A stretch of 64,000 nt of DNA from Zipacnadum sp036504235 (GCA_036504235.1 DASXVN010000040.1:1-64000); one strand, 5' to 3'. Shown: positions 1 through 9,043, numbered from the stretch's first letter. Numbers and translations: made by a program. Notes: generated by a model from the letters alone, not told the origin.

Positions 1-1986
1 GTCCAGGAGGACCTCGTAGTCCTTCGCCCCGCCGGGGAGGAAGCGCCGGTATAGGTCGGTGCCGTCGTAGATGGCAACCTCCTGGAGGCCTACGTCGGAA
101 TGCACCTGGCCTCGCAGCGCCCAGCGGTAGTTCTGCCACACGAAGTCGCCCTTATTGTTCCCCTCGTAGTCGCGCGAGCCCACCATGGACCAGGACTCAA
201 TGGCCGGGCCGCTGCTCACGTAGATCGCAGTCGGATTGGGCGGGTAGAAGGTCCAGACGTTGAACAGGTCCCGAATCTTGCGGTCCGGATTGAGGATGCC
301 GCCGATGACGGCCTTGCCGGCCTCGGGGGAGCGGACCACGGTCTTCCACTTGGCGGTCGCCAGTTGCGCCGGGCTGTCCATCAGGTTCAAGGCCAGGGGC
401 ACAGGCGCATCGCCGTAGTCCACCAGTTTGAGGAAGCCCTGCGTGAAGTCCTCGCTCACCTTGCCGTTGACCGAGGTGACGACGCTGGTGGCGTCCCAGT
501 CAGAGAACCAGACCGGGAAGGGCGCCTGGCTCTGGTTGAAGTTGTAATTGCCCGCGGTCAGCCGGAAGCTGGACAGGGAATAGGCGTAGTCCAGGGTCAG
601 ACCGGCCAGGATGCCCGGGCCGGCGACGCCGTCGGGATTGAGGGGCTTGGTCGCGAAGAACTTGCCGGTGGGATCCAGATGCTGGGGCTTCGGGTACGGG
701 AAGGTGTCGCCGAAGTAGAAGTAGTGATTGCCGATCATGTCGTCAATGGTGAAACCGGGGATCGCCTCGAAGCTCTTGTCCGACAGGCGCTTGCAGTCGG
801 CCTTCAGCTTGTCGAAGTTGGCCGGCGACAGCTTGCTGAACTCCTCCAGGAAGACCAGGAAGGACAGCTTCTGCCGCTTGGCCTCGGCGACCCACTGGTC
901 CACGGAGGCGGTGCCGCTGGAGTAGGTGCTCCGGGCGCCAATTACGCCGGGCCAGGCCGGCTCCGCCGCGGGGAACTGGATCTTCGCGGGCCACGCGTAC
1001 GGCGCGCCATACTGGACCTTGTAGGGGTCAGTCAGCAAGCTGGGGTCCATCGCCGCTCCGCCGAGGTTTCCAGCCTGCACCGAGGGCTCGGCCAGCCACT
1101 TGAGCGCGTTCTCGAACAGCTTGAAGCCGTTGGAAGGCTGCCCCTGGAGGCCGGTGTCAAGCACGATGCTCTCCAGAGTGTTGGTCGCGTACCGCCCGAT
1201 GAAGTACTCGGGGGTAATGCCGATATAGACGATCCGGCCCTTGCCGACCTGCTTGTAGGCCACCAGGGGGACCGAGGAGGCGTAGGTGCCGGCCGCGGTC
1301 GGCGGGTCGGCTTGCAGGGGACCGCTCTTGGTGTAGGAGGTCGGCGCGCCGCGCACGACTACCGTCCAGGTCTTGTCCACCGCAAAGGGGATATTGTGGT
1401 GCTGGGCGCCTACCCGATAGGTGGGCACCGGATACCAGAGCGAGCTGACTCCGGCCGTGATCGGCGAGGGAGTGATGTCCGTCGTGTGCCCGAAGGGCAG
1501 CTTCCAGGAGGTGGCGATCGTCGGGTTGGAGTCAAAGGCCTGCTCCTCGAAGAGGGGCGTCAACCCCAGCGGCTTGAGGAAGGCGTCCTGCGGCCCCTTG
1601 ACCGTGATTACCTGCCCGAAGAGCGGGAAGATCAGCACGCCGCCGCCGTCCTGCAGGTACTTGTTGAGCGTCGCCAGAGTGGCCTGCGTCTGGGCGGTCA
1701 GGGTCATGTCGGCGTTGGCCCGGCCCAGGCCGGAGAGAACCAGGGCGTTATAGTTATTGATTACTTCCCAAGGCATGGCCTCTTGCTCGATGCGCCCCCG
1801 CACGCCTTGAGCCAGGTTGAAACCGTCCTCGTTGAGGCGTCCAGCTACCTGAAATTCGCATTCGAACATGTCCCCTTCAAACAACACCGCCGGGTTCCCC
1901 GCGGCCTGTACGGCACCGGTGCCATTCGGGAGCATCATTGACGCCGCGATTGCTGCCACTAGCCATACCACTACTCGACTGTGCAT
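1..1986 (-). CDS. Secreted ThuA-like / degenerate PHP-like protein (3' end beyond window)
   Basis: The reading frame is open from an ATG at 1986 to the window edge, so 662 residues are visible and the C-terminus is missing. AAAGGA lies 8-9 bases before the ATG. Residues 1-30 form a signal peptide (hydrophobic WLVAAIAASMML). Residues about 30-330 resemble ThuA/glutamine-amidotransferase-like domains (NALVLSGLG; LNKYLQDGGGVLIFP; VAYKQVGKGRIVYIGITPEYF). Residues about 340-425 have the spacing of a PHP-type metallohydrolase (repeated Ser/Ala-Val start, LVFLEEF, then an AIPGFTIDD and GNHYFYFGD stretch), but the usual metal-binding histidines are largely absent, so it may be non-catalytic. The protein is presumably exported. 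Function is unknown. The neighbour at 2261 is transcribed divergently. Confidence 0.7.
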   Translation of the reverse strand, partial: MHSRVVVWLVAAIAASMMLPNGTGAVQAAGNPAVLFEGDMFECEFQVAGRLNEDGFNLAQGVRGRIEQEAMPWEVINNYNALVLSGLGRANADMTLTAQTQATLATLNKYLQDGGGVLIFPLFGQVITVKGPQDAFLKPLGLTPLFEEQAFDSNPTIATSWKLPFGHTTDITPSPITAGVSSLWYPVPTYRVGAQHHNIPFAVDKTWTVVVRGAPTSYTKSGPLQADPPTAAGTYASSVPLVAYKQVGKGRIVYIGITPEYFIGRYATNTLESIVLDTGLQGQPSNGFKLFENALKWLAEPSVQAGNLGGAAMDPSLLTDPYKVQYGAPYAWPAKIQFPAAEPAWPGVIGARSTYSSGTASVDQWVAEAKRQKLSFLVFLEEFSKLSPANFDKLKADCKRLSDKSFEAIPGFTIDDMIGNHYFYFGDTFPYPKPQHLDPTGKFFATKPLNPDGVAGPGILAGLTLDYAYSLSSFRLTAGNYNFNQSQAPFPVWFSDWDATSVVTSVNGKVSEDFTQGFLKLVDYGDAPVPLALNLMDSPAQLATAKWKTVVRSPEAGKAVIGGILNPDRKIRDLFNVWTFYPPNPTAIYVSSGPAIESWSMVGSRDYEGNNKGDFVWQNYRWALRGQVHSDVGLQEVAIYDGTDLYRRFLPGGAKDYEVLLD

Positions 1987-2015
1987 GCTTCGGTCCTTTC
2001 ACTACCAGTTAGTCT

Positions 2016-2044
2016 ACTAGACGAAACCACCGAGCCGGTTGCAA
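2016..2044 (-). promoter_or_regulatory. Possible sigma-70 promoter for the minus-strand secreted protein
   Basis: TTGCAA (2039-2044), a 17-base spacer and TCTAGT (2016-2021) read on the minus strand, 30 bases before the ATG at 1986. The -10 matches consensus at only 4 of 6 positions, so support is moderate at best. Confidence 0.3.
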
Positions 2045-2179
2045 GGTTCCATGCCGGACTCAGAAATGAGCAAGAAAACACATCTTGACTTAGCAATTCA
2101 CCACAGGCCTGCGCAATTCCTTCTGGCTGTTTCCGCGGGTTAGCTTCCTACGCCGCGCGTTTTCCCTGGCCAGCATATA

Positions 2180-2188
2180 TGGTATACT
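2180..2188 (+). promoter_or_regulatory. Extended -10 promoter for the DUF1638-hydantoinase gene
   Basis: TGG-TATACT is an extended -10 element with a 5/6 hexamer match, 72 bases upstream of the ATG at 2261. The -35 region (TTTTCC, about 2160-2165) is poor, which is usual for extended -10 promoters. It sits in an AT-richer patch of an otherwise GC-rich spacer. Confidence 0.45.
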
Positions 2189-2260
2189 GAAGATGCTGGC
2201 AGTCCTCGGCGCACTTGCGCCCGCCAGCCCCACCGCTAGTGAGCAAGGAAGTTTCCAAGC

Positions 2261-5056
2261 ATGAGACTCAAAGTTGTCGCCTGCGGCGTGTTCGAGCCTG
2301 AGCTACGCGCCCTCGCCCCCACCTCTCCCCATCAGATTGAGCTGCAACTGATGGATGCCGGACTGCACGAGCGTCCGGACCTGCTCCGCCGCCAGGCCCA
2401 GCAGGTCCTCGACGAGACCACTGCCGCCGAGGCGGACGCCATCGCGCTGGTCTACGGGCTCTGTGGCCGCGGGACCGCCGGCCTCATGGCCCGCGAGCTG
2501 CCGGTCATCATCCCGCGGGTGCATGACTGCCTGACCCTGTTCCTCGGCTCGCGAGCCGAGTACCGGCGGCAGTTTCGCGAGCATCCCGGCACTTTCTACC
2601 TGACCGCGGGCTGGTACGAACACAAGATCGCTCCGCAGGGGCGGCAGCCCTTCGCCAACCTGGGGCAGGCTCCCGAGCCGGACCAGGACCCGCATTTCCG
2701 CGACTGGGCGGACCGCTACGGCGAGGAGAACGCCCGCGCCATTCTGTATTTCTACGATAGCTGGAAGCGCAACTACACTCGTGCCGGGTTCATTGACACC
2801 GGCCTGGCCGACCGCGAGACCTACGCCGCCTTTGCCGCGGACATGGCCCGGGAATTCGGCTGGGAGTATACGGCACTCGAGGGCCACACCGAACTGCTGC
2901 GCGCGCTGCTGGACGGCGACTGGGAGCGGCCGGAGATCCTGGTGCTCGCGTCCGGCGAGCGCTCTACCGCCACCAATGATGACCGGGTGCTGGGCGCCAT
3001 TCAGGCCGGCCGCGACCTGCAGACCGGACGTATCGAGCTTCCTTCCGAGGAACTGCCGCCCGCCCCGCCGACCGCCGTTCCCGCGCTGGGGCTGGGCCTG
3101 GACGCCGGGGGCACCTTCACCGACTGCGCGCTGGTGGATTTCGCGACCGGCGAGGTCCTGGCCAAGTCGAAGGCCCCGACCACGCCGCAGGACCTGCTGA
3201 TCGGCATCAGCGAGGCGCTGGGCCGCCTGGACTTGCCGCATCCCGAGCGCATCGGGCTGGTCTCCCTCTCGACGACGCTGGCCACCAACGCCATCGCCGA
3301 GGACAAGGGCGGCTTCCCCGGGGCGCTGATCATGACCCCGGACGGCCGGCCCGACCCGCAGATCACCTGGGAGCCTCAGCGCATCCTCAGCGCCCGGATG
3401 AGCATCACCGGCGATGAACTGGTGCCGTTGGACGAGGACCAGTGCCGGCGCGACATCGAGGCGCTGCTGGCCGCCGGCGTGGAGGCCTTCGCCATCTGCG
3501 GCTACGCGAGCGTGCGCAATCCGGCGCATGAAATCGTCGTCCGCGAGCTGGTCGCCTCCTACTGCGACCTGCCGATCATCTGCGGACACGAATTGGCCCA
3601 CCAGCTCAACTACATCCATCACTTCAACACGGCGGTGCTCAACGCCCGCCTGCTGCCGGTGATCCGCCACCTGCTGGAGGCGGTGCATCAGGTCCTGGCC
3701 GAGCGCCACATCGCCGCGCCGCTGATGGTGGTAAAGGGCGACGGCACGCTGATGACCGAGGAGTGGGCCCGCGAGCGCCCGGTGGAGACGATTCTCTCCG
3801 GCCCGGCGGCCAGTGTCGCGGGCGCGTCTTACCTGACCGGCGAGCCGGAGGCCGTGGTCGTGGACATGGGCGGCACCACCACCGACGTGGCGATAGTGGA
3901 GCGCGGCGGGGTGCGCCTCAGCCGGGAGGGCGCGCGCGTAGGTCCCTGGCAGACCAGCGTGGCCTCCGCGGACATCCAAACCGCCGGGCTGGGCGGGGAT
4001 AGCTACGTGCAGTTCAGCGGCGACCGGCGGCTGAAGATAGGCCCGCGCCGGGTGATTCCGCTGTGCCACCTCGCCTCCCAGTATCCCGACGTGCTGGCGC
4101 AGTTGGCGGCGCTGCAGCCGGAAGGCGCCTGGGACAGCTCCTCCGCGGCGCTGCTGGATTTCTTCCTGCTCGGCCGCGCGCCGCAGCAGGCGACCCTCGC
4201 GGACCCCGACCGCCGGGTGCTGGCGGCCCTGGCGGACGGCCCGCTGTCGCGCGGCGAGTTGAGCCGCCGCCTGGGGCTGATCTCCCCGCTGCTCTTGCAG
4301 ACCGAGAACCTGGAGCGCGTGGGGTACCTGCAGCGCTCCGCGCTCACCCCCACCGATGTCCTGCACGCGCGCGGTGAGTTCCAAATCTGGAGCGTCCCCG
4401 CCGCCGAGCGCGCCCTGCAGGTCTTCTCCGAGCTGTTCGGCAAAAGCGCGGAGGTCATGGCTGAGCGCATTGAGGCCCTGACCGTCCGCCGGCTGGCCGA
4501 GGAGGCCTTGCGCTGCGAGTTGGGCGAGGAAGTCACTTCGGAAGACGCGGGGCAACTGGCCCGCCGCCTGCTGCACGCGGCGCTGGACAAGGCCCCCCTG
4601 GGCGGACTGAGCTTCAGCCTGCGCAGCGCGCGGCCGCTGATCGCCATCGGCGCGCCGGTGCATGCCTTCTTCCCCGCGGTCGCCGAGCAACTTGGCGCGC
4701 GGCTGATCATCCCGCCCCACGCGGAGGTCGCTAACGCGATCGGCGCAGTGGTCAGCGAGGTCACCATCCGCGAGCAAGGCCTGATCCGCCCCGGCCAGTT
4801 CGCCAACTACGTGCTGCACTGGCGCGAGGGGCTGTACGAATTTGAGAGCCTGGAGGGCGCAGTGGATACGGGCCGAGACCTGCTGGCGAAGCTGGCGGTG
4901 CGCCGCGCCCGGGAGGCCGGCGCGGACGATCCGCGCGTGGCCGTGCGGGTAGACGAGCACCTGGGCCACGCCACCGATGGGCAGTCGCTGCTGGTGGAGG
5001 TGCGCCTGGAGGCCACCGCCGCCGGTCGGCCGTTGGCCCTGGCGGGCGCGTCCTAG
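2261..5056 (+). CDS. DUF1638 domain fused to hydantoinase/oxoprolinase (HyuA-like) ATPase
   Basis: This 931-residue protein has two parts. Residues 1 to about 260 look like DUF1638: VYGLCGRG, IPRVHDCLTLFLGSR and a YLTAGW motif, with conserved-looking cysteines in GLCG and HDC. Residues about 275-931 look like the hydantoinase/oxoprolinase A family with an ASKHA ATP-binding fold: GLDAGGTFTD, STTLATNAIAE, ILSGPAASVAGA and VVDMGGTTTD. Between them and the end, residues about 645-705 (ADGPLSRGELSRRLGL and following) read like an inserted winged-helix segment. AAGGA precedes the ATG by about 11 bases. From the family, DUF1638 proteins tend to occur near corrinoid methyltransferase systems, and HyuA-like ATPases can hydrolyse cyclic amides or act as ATP-driven activators. 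Which applies here is unknown, and no corrinoid protein or methyltransferase gene is in the window. Confidence 0.8.
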   Translation: MRLKVVACGVFEPELRALAPTSPHQIELQLMDAGLHERPDLLRRQAQQVLDETTAAEADAIALVYGLCGRGTAGLMARELPVIIPRVHDCLTLFLGSRAEYRRQFREHPGTFYLTAGWYEHKIAPQGRQPFANLGQAPEPDQDPHFRDWADRYGEENARAILYFYDSWKRNYTRAGFIDTGLADRETYAAFAADMAREFGWEYTALEGHTELLRALLDGDWERPEILVLASGERSTATNDDRVLGAIQAGRDLQTGRIELPSEELPPAPPTAVPALGLGLDAGGTFTDCALVDFATGEVLAKSKAPTTPQDLLIGISEALGRLDLPHPERIGLVSLSTTLATNAIAEDKGGFPGALIMTPDGRPDPQITWEPQRILSARMSITGDELVPLDEDQCRRDIEALLAAGVEAFAICGYASVRNPAHEIVVRELVASYCDLPIICGHELAHQLNYIHHFNTAVLNARLLPVIRHLLEAVHQVLAERHIAAPLMVVKGDGTLMTEEWARERPVETILSGPAASVAGASYLTGEPEAVVVDMGGTTTDVAIVERGGVRLSREGARVGPWQTSVASADIQTAGLGGDSYVQFSGDRRLKIGPRRVIPLCHLASQYPDVLAQLAALQPEGAWDSSSAALLDFFLLGRAPQQATLADPDRRVLAALADGPLSRGELSRRLGLISPLLLQTENLERVGYLQRSALTPTDVLHARGEFQIWSVPAAERALQVFSELFGKSAEVMAERIEALTVRRLAEEALRCELGEEVTSEDAGQLARRLLHAALDKAPLGGLSFSLRSARPLIAIGAPVHAFFPAVAEQLGARLIIPPHAEVANAIGAVVSEVTIREQGLIRPGQFANYVLHWREGLYEFESLEGAVDTGRDLLAKLAVRRAREAGADDPRVAVRVDEHLGHATDGQSLLVEVRLEATAAGRPLALAGAS

Positions 5057-5063
5057 AGGCGCG

Positions 5064-5180
5064 AACGGCCCTACCCCCTAACCCCCTCCCTGAAGGGAGG
5101 GGGAATTGCCCCGCTGGCGGATACGCCGTCTGCCTTTTGCCGCTCCCCCTCTCCTGCCAGGAGAGGGGCCGGGGGTGAGG
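5064..5180. repeat. Intergenic double-hairpin repeat, copy 1
   Basis: The stretch starts AACGGCCCTACCCCCTAACC, then has hairpin one (CCCCCTCCCT at 5082-5091 with AGGGAGGGGG at 5094-5103), a variable middle, and hairpin two (CCCCTCTCCT with AGGAGAGGGG, about 5143-5167). A second copy lies at 52318-52447 in the same orientation. Both sit just after the stop codon of a plus-strand gene, between convergent genes. Confidence 0.75.
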
Positions 5181-5220
5181 CCCGGCAGCCTCTGCCCTAC
5201 TTTCAACCTTCACCCAAGCA

Positions 5221-5259
5221 AAGAGGGCCGACGGAATCATCCGCCGGCCCTTTTCTTTT
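5221..5259. terminator. Probable bidirectional terminator between convergent genes
   Basis: A 10-bp stem (5225-5234 with 5241-5250, one A/C mismatch on the plus strand that becomes G-U on the minus strand) closes a 6-base loop. The plus-strand side is followed by TTTTCTTTT, and the minus-strand side by TCTTT. It can end both the DUF1638-hydantoinase transcript and the transketolase transcript. Confidence 0.7.
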
Positions 5260-5281
5260 GTGATAGGAAACGTCGCCGCGT

Positions 5282-7297
5282 CTAGAACAACTCGGGCGCC
5301 CAGGTCTGCATGCGCTCGAGTATCTTGGGCACGGTGAAGCCGAAGTGCTCGGCCAGCTCCTCGTACGGGGCGGAGGCGCCGAAGCGGTCCAGGCCGATGC
5401 ACAGGCCGTGCTCGCCGACGTATTTGGACCAGCCCAGAGTGATGCCGGCCTCGATGGACATGCGGCGGGCGCAGTCGCGGCGGAGGACCGACTCCTGGTA
5501 CTCGGGCGGCTGCTGGTCAAACAGCTCCACACAGGGCATGCTGACGATCTGCACCTGCTTGCCGCGCTCGCCTAACGCGGCGGCCACGCCCATCGCCAAG
5601 CCGACTTCCGAGCCGGTGGCGACGATCACCAGATCCGGCTGCGCCGGAGCCGCCAGCGCATAGCCGCCCTGGCGCAGGCCCTCCGCGGACGCGAACTTCT
5701 CGGGGTCGATGAGGGCGACCTTCTGGCGCGTGAGCAGCAGCGCAGTAGGGCCGTCGCGGCGCTCCAGCGCCACCGTCCAGGCCATCGCCGTCTCGGGACC
5801 GTCGGCGGGACGCATCACGTAGAGATTGGGGATAGCACGCAGGGCCCAGTGCTGCTCCACGGGCTGATGCGTGGGGCCGTCCTCGCCCAGGAAGATGCTG
5901 TCGTGGGTGTAGACGTAGATGGTGGGCAGGTGGCTGAGCGCCGCCAGGCGCACGCTGGGGCGCATATAGTCCGAGAAGATCTCGAAGGTACCGCCGAAGG
6001 GGCGGAAACCGGTCTTGACCAGGCCGTTGAGGATCGCGCCCATGCCGTGCTCGCGGACGCCGAAGTGCAGGTTGCGGCCGGCAAAGTTGTCCGGCGTCAC
6101 CGCCTGCGCCGCTTTGATCATGGTGTTATTGGAGGGCGCCAGGTCAGCGGAGCCCCCAACCAGCCACGGCACCGCGGCGGCGGCGGCCTGGATGACCGCG
6201 CCGGAGAATTTGCGGGTGGCGTCGCTGCTCGCCGGGATCGCAGCCCGCAGGCGCTCCTGGAGGTCAGCAGGCATCGCGCCGGAGCGCATGGCCTCCCATT
6301 CGGTCCACAACTCGGGGTACTCGGTCTGGTAACGGGCGGCCAGGGCCTGCCACTCGGCGTACTCCCCGGCCAGCTTCGCCAAGCGCTCGGCGCACATCCG
6401 GCGGACTTCCTCCGGGACGAAGAAGGGCTCGGCGTTGCAGTGCAGGGCGGCCTTGGAGGCGGCGATCTCGTCCGCGCCCAGCGGCGCACCGTGGGCCTCG
6501 GGGTCGTCTACCTTGTTCGGGCTGCCGAAGCCGATGTGGGTGTGGCAAGAGATGAGCAGCGGCTTGTCCCGCGGCTCCTCGGCTTGCTGGAGGGCACCGA
6601 GAATCTCGCCGTAGTCGTGGCCGTCAATCTCCAGCGTGTCCCACCCGTAAGCGGCGAAGCGGGCCACCACGTTCTCGGTGAAGGCCAACTCGGTGTCGCC
6701 CTCGATGGTGATCTTATTGTTGTCGTAGAGCGCGACGAGGTTGTTGAGCTGCAAGTGGCCGGCCAGGGAGCAGGCCTCGGAGGCGACGCCTTCCATGAGG
6801 TCGCCGTCGCTGACGATGGCGAACACCCGGTAGTCGAAGAGCGGGAAGCCCTCGCGGTTGAAGCGCGCGGCCAACATCTTCTGGCCCAGCGCCATGCCGA
6901 TAGCATTGCCGATCCCCTGGCCGAGCGGGCCGGTGGTGGTCTCCACGCCGGGGGTCATGCCGAATTCGGGGTGCCCGGGAGTGCGGCTGCCCCACTGGCG
7001 GAAGCTCTTGAGGTCGTCCATCGTCAGGCCAAAGTCAAACAGATGCAGCAGGGAATACAGGAGCATGGAGCCGTGTCCGGCCGAGAGCACGAAACGGTCG
7101 CGGGCCGGCCACGCCGGGTCCTGGGGGTTGAACTTGAGTTCGTTGTGCCAGAGCAGCCAGGCATAATCGGCGGCGCCCATCGGCATTCCCGGATGGCCCG
7201 AGTTAGCCTGCTGCACGCCGTCCATGGCCAGACAGCGGATAGTATTGGCGGCCAGACGGTCCGCCTGTATCTCTGATTCGGTAAGTACTACACGCAT
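5282..7297 (-). CDS. tkt: Transketolase
   Basis: This is a thiamine-diphosphate enzyme that moves two-carbon ketol units between sugar phosphates in the pentose phosphate pathway. The 671-residue length is normal. The N-terminus reads ANTIRCLAMDGVQQANSGHPG, the classic start. The thiamine pocket motif GDGDLMEG appears as SDGDLMEGVASEA, and the pyrimidine-domain transketolase motif follows in GMGAILNGLVKTGFRPFGGT and THDSIFLGEDGPTHQP. I chose the ATG at 7297 because GGTGA precedes it and the conserved start follows at once. A TTG at 7363 would add 22 residues unlike any transketolase N-terminus. It lies 130 bases downstream of the RseB-like gene on the same strand, so it may be partly co-transcribed with the sigma operon. 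Confidence 0.95.
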   Translation of the reverse strand: MRVVLTESEIQADRLAANTIRCLAMDGVQQANSGHPGMPMGAADYAWLLWHNELKFNPQDPAWPARDRFVLSAGHGSMLLYSLLHLFDFGLTMDDLKSFRQWGSRTPGHPEFGMTPGVETTTGPLGQGIGNAIGMALGQKMLAARFNREGFPLFDYRVFAIVSDGDLMEGVASEACSLAGHLQLNNLVALYDNNKITIEGDTELAFTENVVARFAAYGWDTLEIDGHDYGEILGALQQAEEPRDKPLLISCHTHIGFGSPNKVDDPEAHGAPLGADEIAASKAALHCNAEPFFVPEEVRRMCAERLAKLAGEYAEWQALAARYQTEYPELWTEWEAMRSGAMPADLQERLRAAIPASSDATRKFSGAVIQAAAAAVPWLVGGSADLAPSNNTMIKAAQAVTPDNFAGRNLHFGVREHGMGAILNGLVKTGFRPFGGTFEIFSDYMRPSVRLAALSHLPTIYVYTHDSIFLGEDGPTHQPVEQHWALRAIPNLYVMRPADGPETAMAWTVALERRDGPTALLLTRQKVALIDPEKFASAEGLRQGGYALAAPAQPDLVIVATGSEVGLAMGVAAALGERGKQVQIVSMPCVELFDQQPPEYQESVLRRDCARRMSIEAGITLGWSKYVGEHGLCIGLDRFGASAPYEELAEHFGFTVPKILERMQTWAPELF

Positions 7298-7427
7298 TAT
7301 TGCAGTCACCCTTGTCGAGAGCGCCGGGGCGCCCCTGGAATTACGGGCATATTCGCCACGCAACGCCGAGTATCCTTTGGCGCTGGTCGCTACCGTTCGG
7401 AGGCAGGTGCGTCAGTCGGGGGTGGGG

Positions 7428-8552
7428 CTAGGAGAAGGAAGCGGCTACCTGGCGCAGCACGTCCTCCTGCAGGGCGCCACTGACCAGGTAGACGGTCTGC
7501 CCGCGCACCGCCACTGCCAGGATCTGGCGCTGCTGGATGAGGGCCGCGCCTCCGGGCTGCAGGGCCTCGGGCGGGAAGCGGCGACCCGGGGCGTTGCGGA
7601 GCGGGATGACCATGACCATCAGGTTGTGCACGCCATCAGTGTAGCGGAGTCCGCCACGCGGGCGGGTCTGCCCCGCCGGTCGCTCGGGGTCAGGCTGGGC
7701 GAGGAACGCCCCCTTGAAGGCGAAGCCCTCGGGCACAAAGCGGGGGAGCGCTACCGGAACGCCCAGCGCCTGGCTGAGTTCGTCCACCGAGACCAGCTTG
7801 GGGGGCGGGAAGCGCCGCTCACCAGGTCCCCGGGGGTTGGCAGCCGGCGGAACCGGCGCACCGCCGCCCGGGGGGGGCGTCTCGGTTACGTGGGGGCCTC
7901 CCAGGGCGGGGGGCGGAGGGTTCGGCCCCGGCGGGGGGGGCGCTAGCGCCGCGGAGGGAGCGCCCGGGGCGGCTCCGTTCGGCGGCGTGCCCTGGTATGC
8001 CACCTGCACGTACCGGGAGGCGGAGACTACCCGGCCGCGGGCGTCGCGCCGCTCACGGCCCAGCGGAAATCCGGTGTCGGTATCAATCCACAAGCTGACC
8101 TCGGGGCCAGGGCCCATGCGGCGGGGACGCACAATCACCTGCTGCACGGGCCGTCCGGCGATCTCGGTGCGCTCGCCGAGGCGCACATCGTAGCGGGTGG
8201 CCAGCTCTCGCGGCGAAGGAACGCTCTCCATCCCGCCCGACAAGGGCCGCCGGCCGCCGCGGTCCGCGTCAATCCACTCGTTGTTCCGGCGCACGATCTC
8301 GCGGCCGGCAATGGGCCCCGCCACAAAGCGCATCACCGTGGCGTCGGGAGTGCGGGAGACGTCCGCCGTCGCCGTCACCTGGCCGCCGCCGCGATCAAGT
8401 TCGGTCTCCACGCGGCCGGAGAGAGACACCGATTGCTCCGCCGTGCGCGCTTTCGCGAGCAGAGCCATAGCCTCATCGTCGCGCCGGCGACAGCCCGCCA
8501 GGGTTGCCGCCAGGCTCAGAACCAACAATAGAGGCCAGACTCTCCGGTCCAT
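7428..8552 (-). CDS. RseB/MucB-like lipoprotein, third gene of the sigma operon
   Basis: The 374-residue protein begins with a lipoprotein signal (MDRRVWPLLLVLSLAATLAGC; lipid-modified Cys at residue 21). Residues about 30-185 resemble the RseB/MucB or LolA-like N-terminal domain: a first strand set, then SLWIDTDTGFPLGRERRDARG, the hallmark of these sensors. A proline/glycine-rich linker (about 190-265) precedes a C-terminal domain (about 270-374, VDELSQALGVPVALPRFVPEGF) like the MucB/RseB C-terminal or DUF4367 domain. RseB-type proteins bind the periplasmic part of an anti-sigma factor and sense envelope damage. The gene starts 14 bases after the anti-sigma gene ends, which supports that role. 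The ATG at 8552 was preferred over one 23 codons upstream because it begins the signal peptide. Confidence 0.75.
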   Translation of the reverse strand: MDRRVWPLLLVLSLAATLAGCRRRDDEAMALLAKARTAEQSVSLSGRVETELDRGGGQVTATADVSRTPDATVMRFVAGPIAGREIVRRNNEWIDADRGGRRPLSGGMESVPSPRELATRYDVRLGERTEIAGRPVQQVIVRPRRMGPGPEVSLWIDTDTGFPLGRERRDARGRVVSASRYVQVAYQGTPPNGAAPGAPSAALAPPPPGPNPPPPALGGPHVTETPPPGGGAPVPPAANPRGPGERRFPPPKLVSVDELSQALGVPVALPRFVPEGFAFKGAFLAQPDPERPAGQTRPRGGLRYTDGVHNLMVMVIPLRNAPGRRFPPEALQPGGAALIQQRQILAVAVRGQTVYLVSGALQEDVLRQVAASFS

Positions 8553-8566
8553 GGCGAGCGCCGAAG

Positions 8567-9043
8567 CTAGGCTCCCTCCGGAAGAGTGACATCCAAAGCG
8601 CGAGCCACATCTCCGGCCCACGGGTCCTCGCGCACCAGGTTCACGTCCACGGTCGCGGCGGCCACGGACTCGTTGCCCCCGTCTAGATCGATCGGCAAGT
8701 CAGCCGGGCCATGCATGAAACTAAGCATCAGGGCGGCGGCCGCCGCCAGACCCACCAGCGCCGCCGCCGGCCGCCACACGCGGCGCGCGCGCAGCGCCGT
8801 CACGCGCACGGAGTTCGGGGCTTCCCGGTTGGTCAAACGCGAGGCCAGCTCGGGCCAAAGGTCACGCAGGGGCTGCTCCGCCGCAACGGGAGCCAGCAAC
8901 TCGCGCAGGCGCTCCCCCTCCTCGTAGCGAGCCCGGCAGCGCGCACAGGACGCCAGATGCGCGTCCACCTGCACCCGCTCGGTCGGCGTTAGTTCTCCCA
9001 GCTCATAGTAGATTTGCTTGCTCAAGATAGTGCGGCAACGCAT
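8567..9043 (-). CDS. Zinc-binding (ZAS) anti-sigma factor, membrane anchored
   Basis: This 158-residue protein has an intact ZAS zinc site, C3, H29, C33 and C36, in the cytoplasmic N-terminal domain. A transmembrane helix follows at about residues 90-110 (RVWRPAAALVGLAAAAALMLSF), with a short outer part. Such proteins hold ECF sigma factors inactive until a signal triggers release or proteolysis. The start codon directly follows the stop of the sigma factor gene (TGA then ATG), so translation is probably coupled. The downstream RseB-like lipoprotein is the likely partner on the outside of the membrane. Confidence 0.85.
   Translation of the reverse strand: MRCRTILSKQIYYELGELTPTERVQVDAHLASCARCRARYEEGERLRELLAPVAAEQPLRDLWPELASRLTNREAPNSVRVTALRARRVWRPAAALVGLAAAAALMLSFMHGPADLPIDLDGGNESVAAATVDVNLVREDPWAGDVARALDVTLPEGA

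Noticed and set aside
100..1941. A 613-codon plus-strand open frame opposite the first gene
   Set aside because: It is the shadow of the minus-strand secreted protein, which has a signal peptide, recognisable domains and a ribosome-binding site. The plus frame has none.
2303..4969. An 888-codon minus-strand frame opposite the DUF1638-hydantoinase gene
   Set aside because: High GC3 makes long antisense frames. The plus strand has clear family motifs, the minus frame is Gln/Arg/Gly/Ala-rich and matches no family.
7298..7363. A transketolase start at TTG 7363
   Set aside because: AAGGA precedes it, but the 22 extra residues do not look like a transketolase N-terminus, and the ATG at 7297 has its own site.
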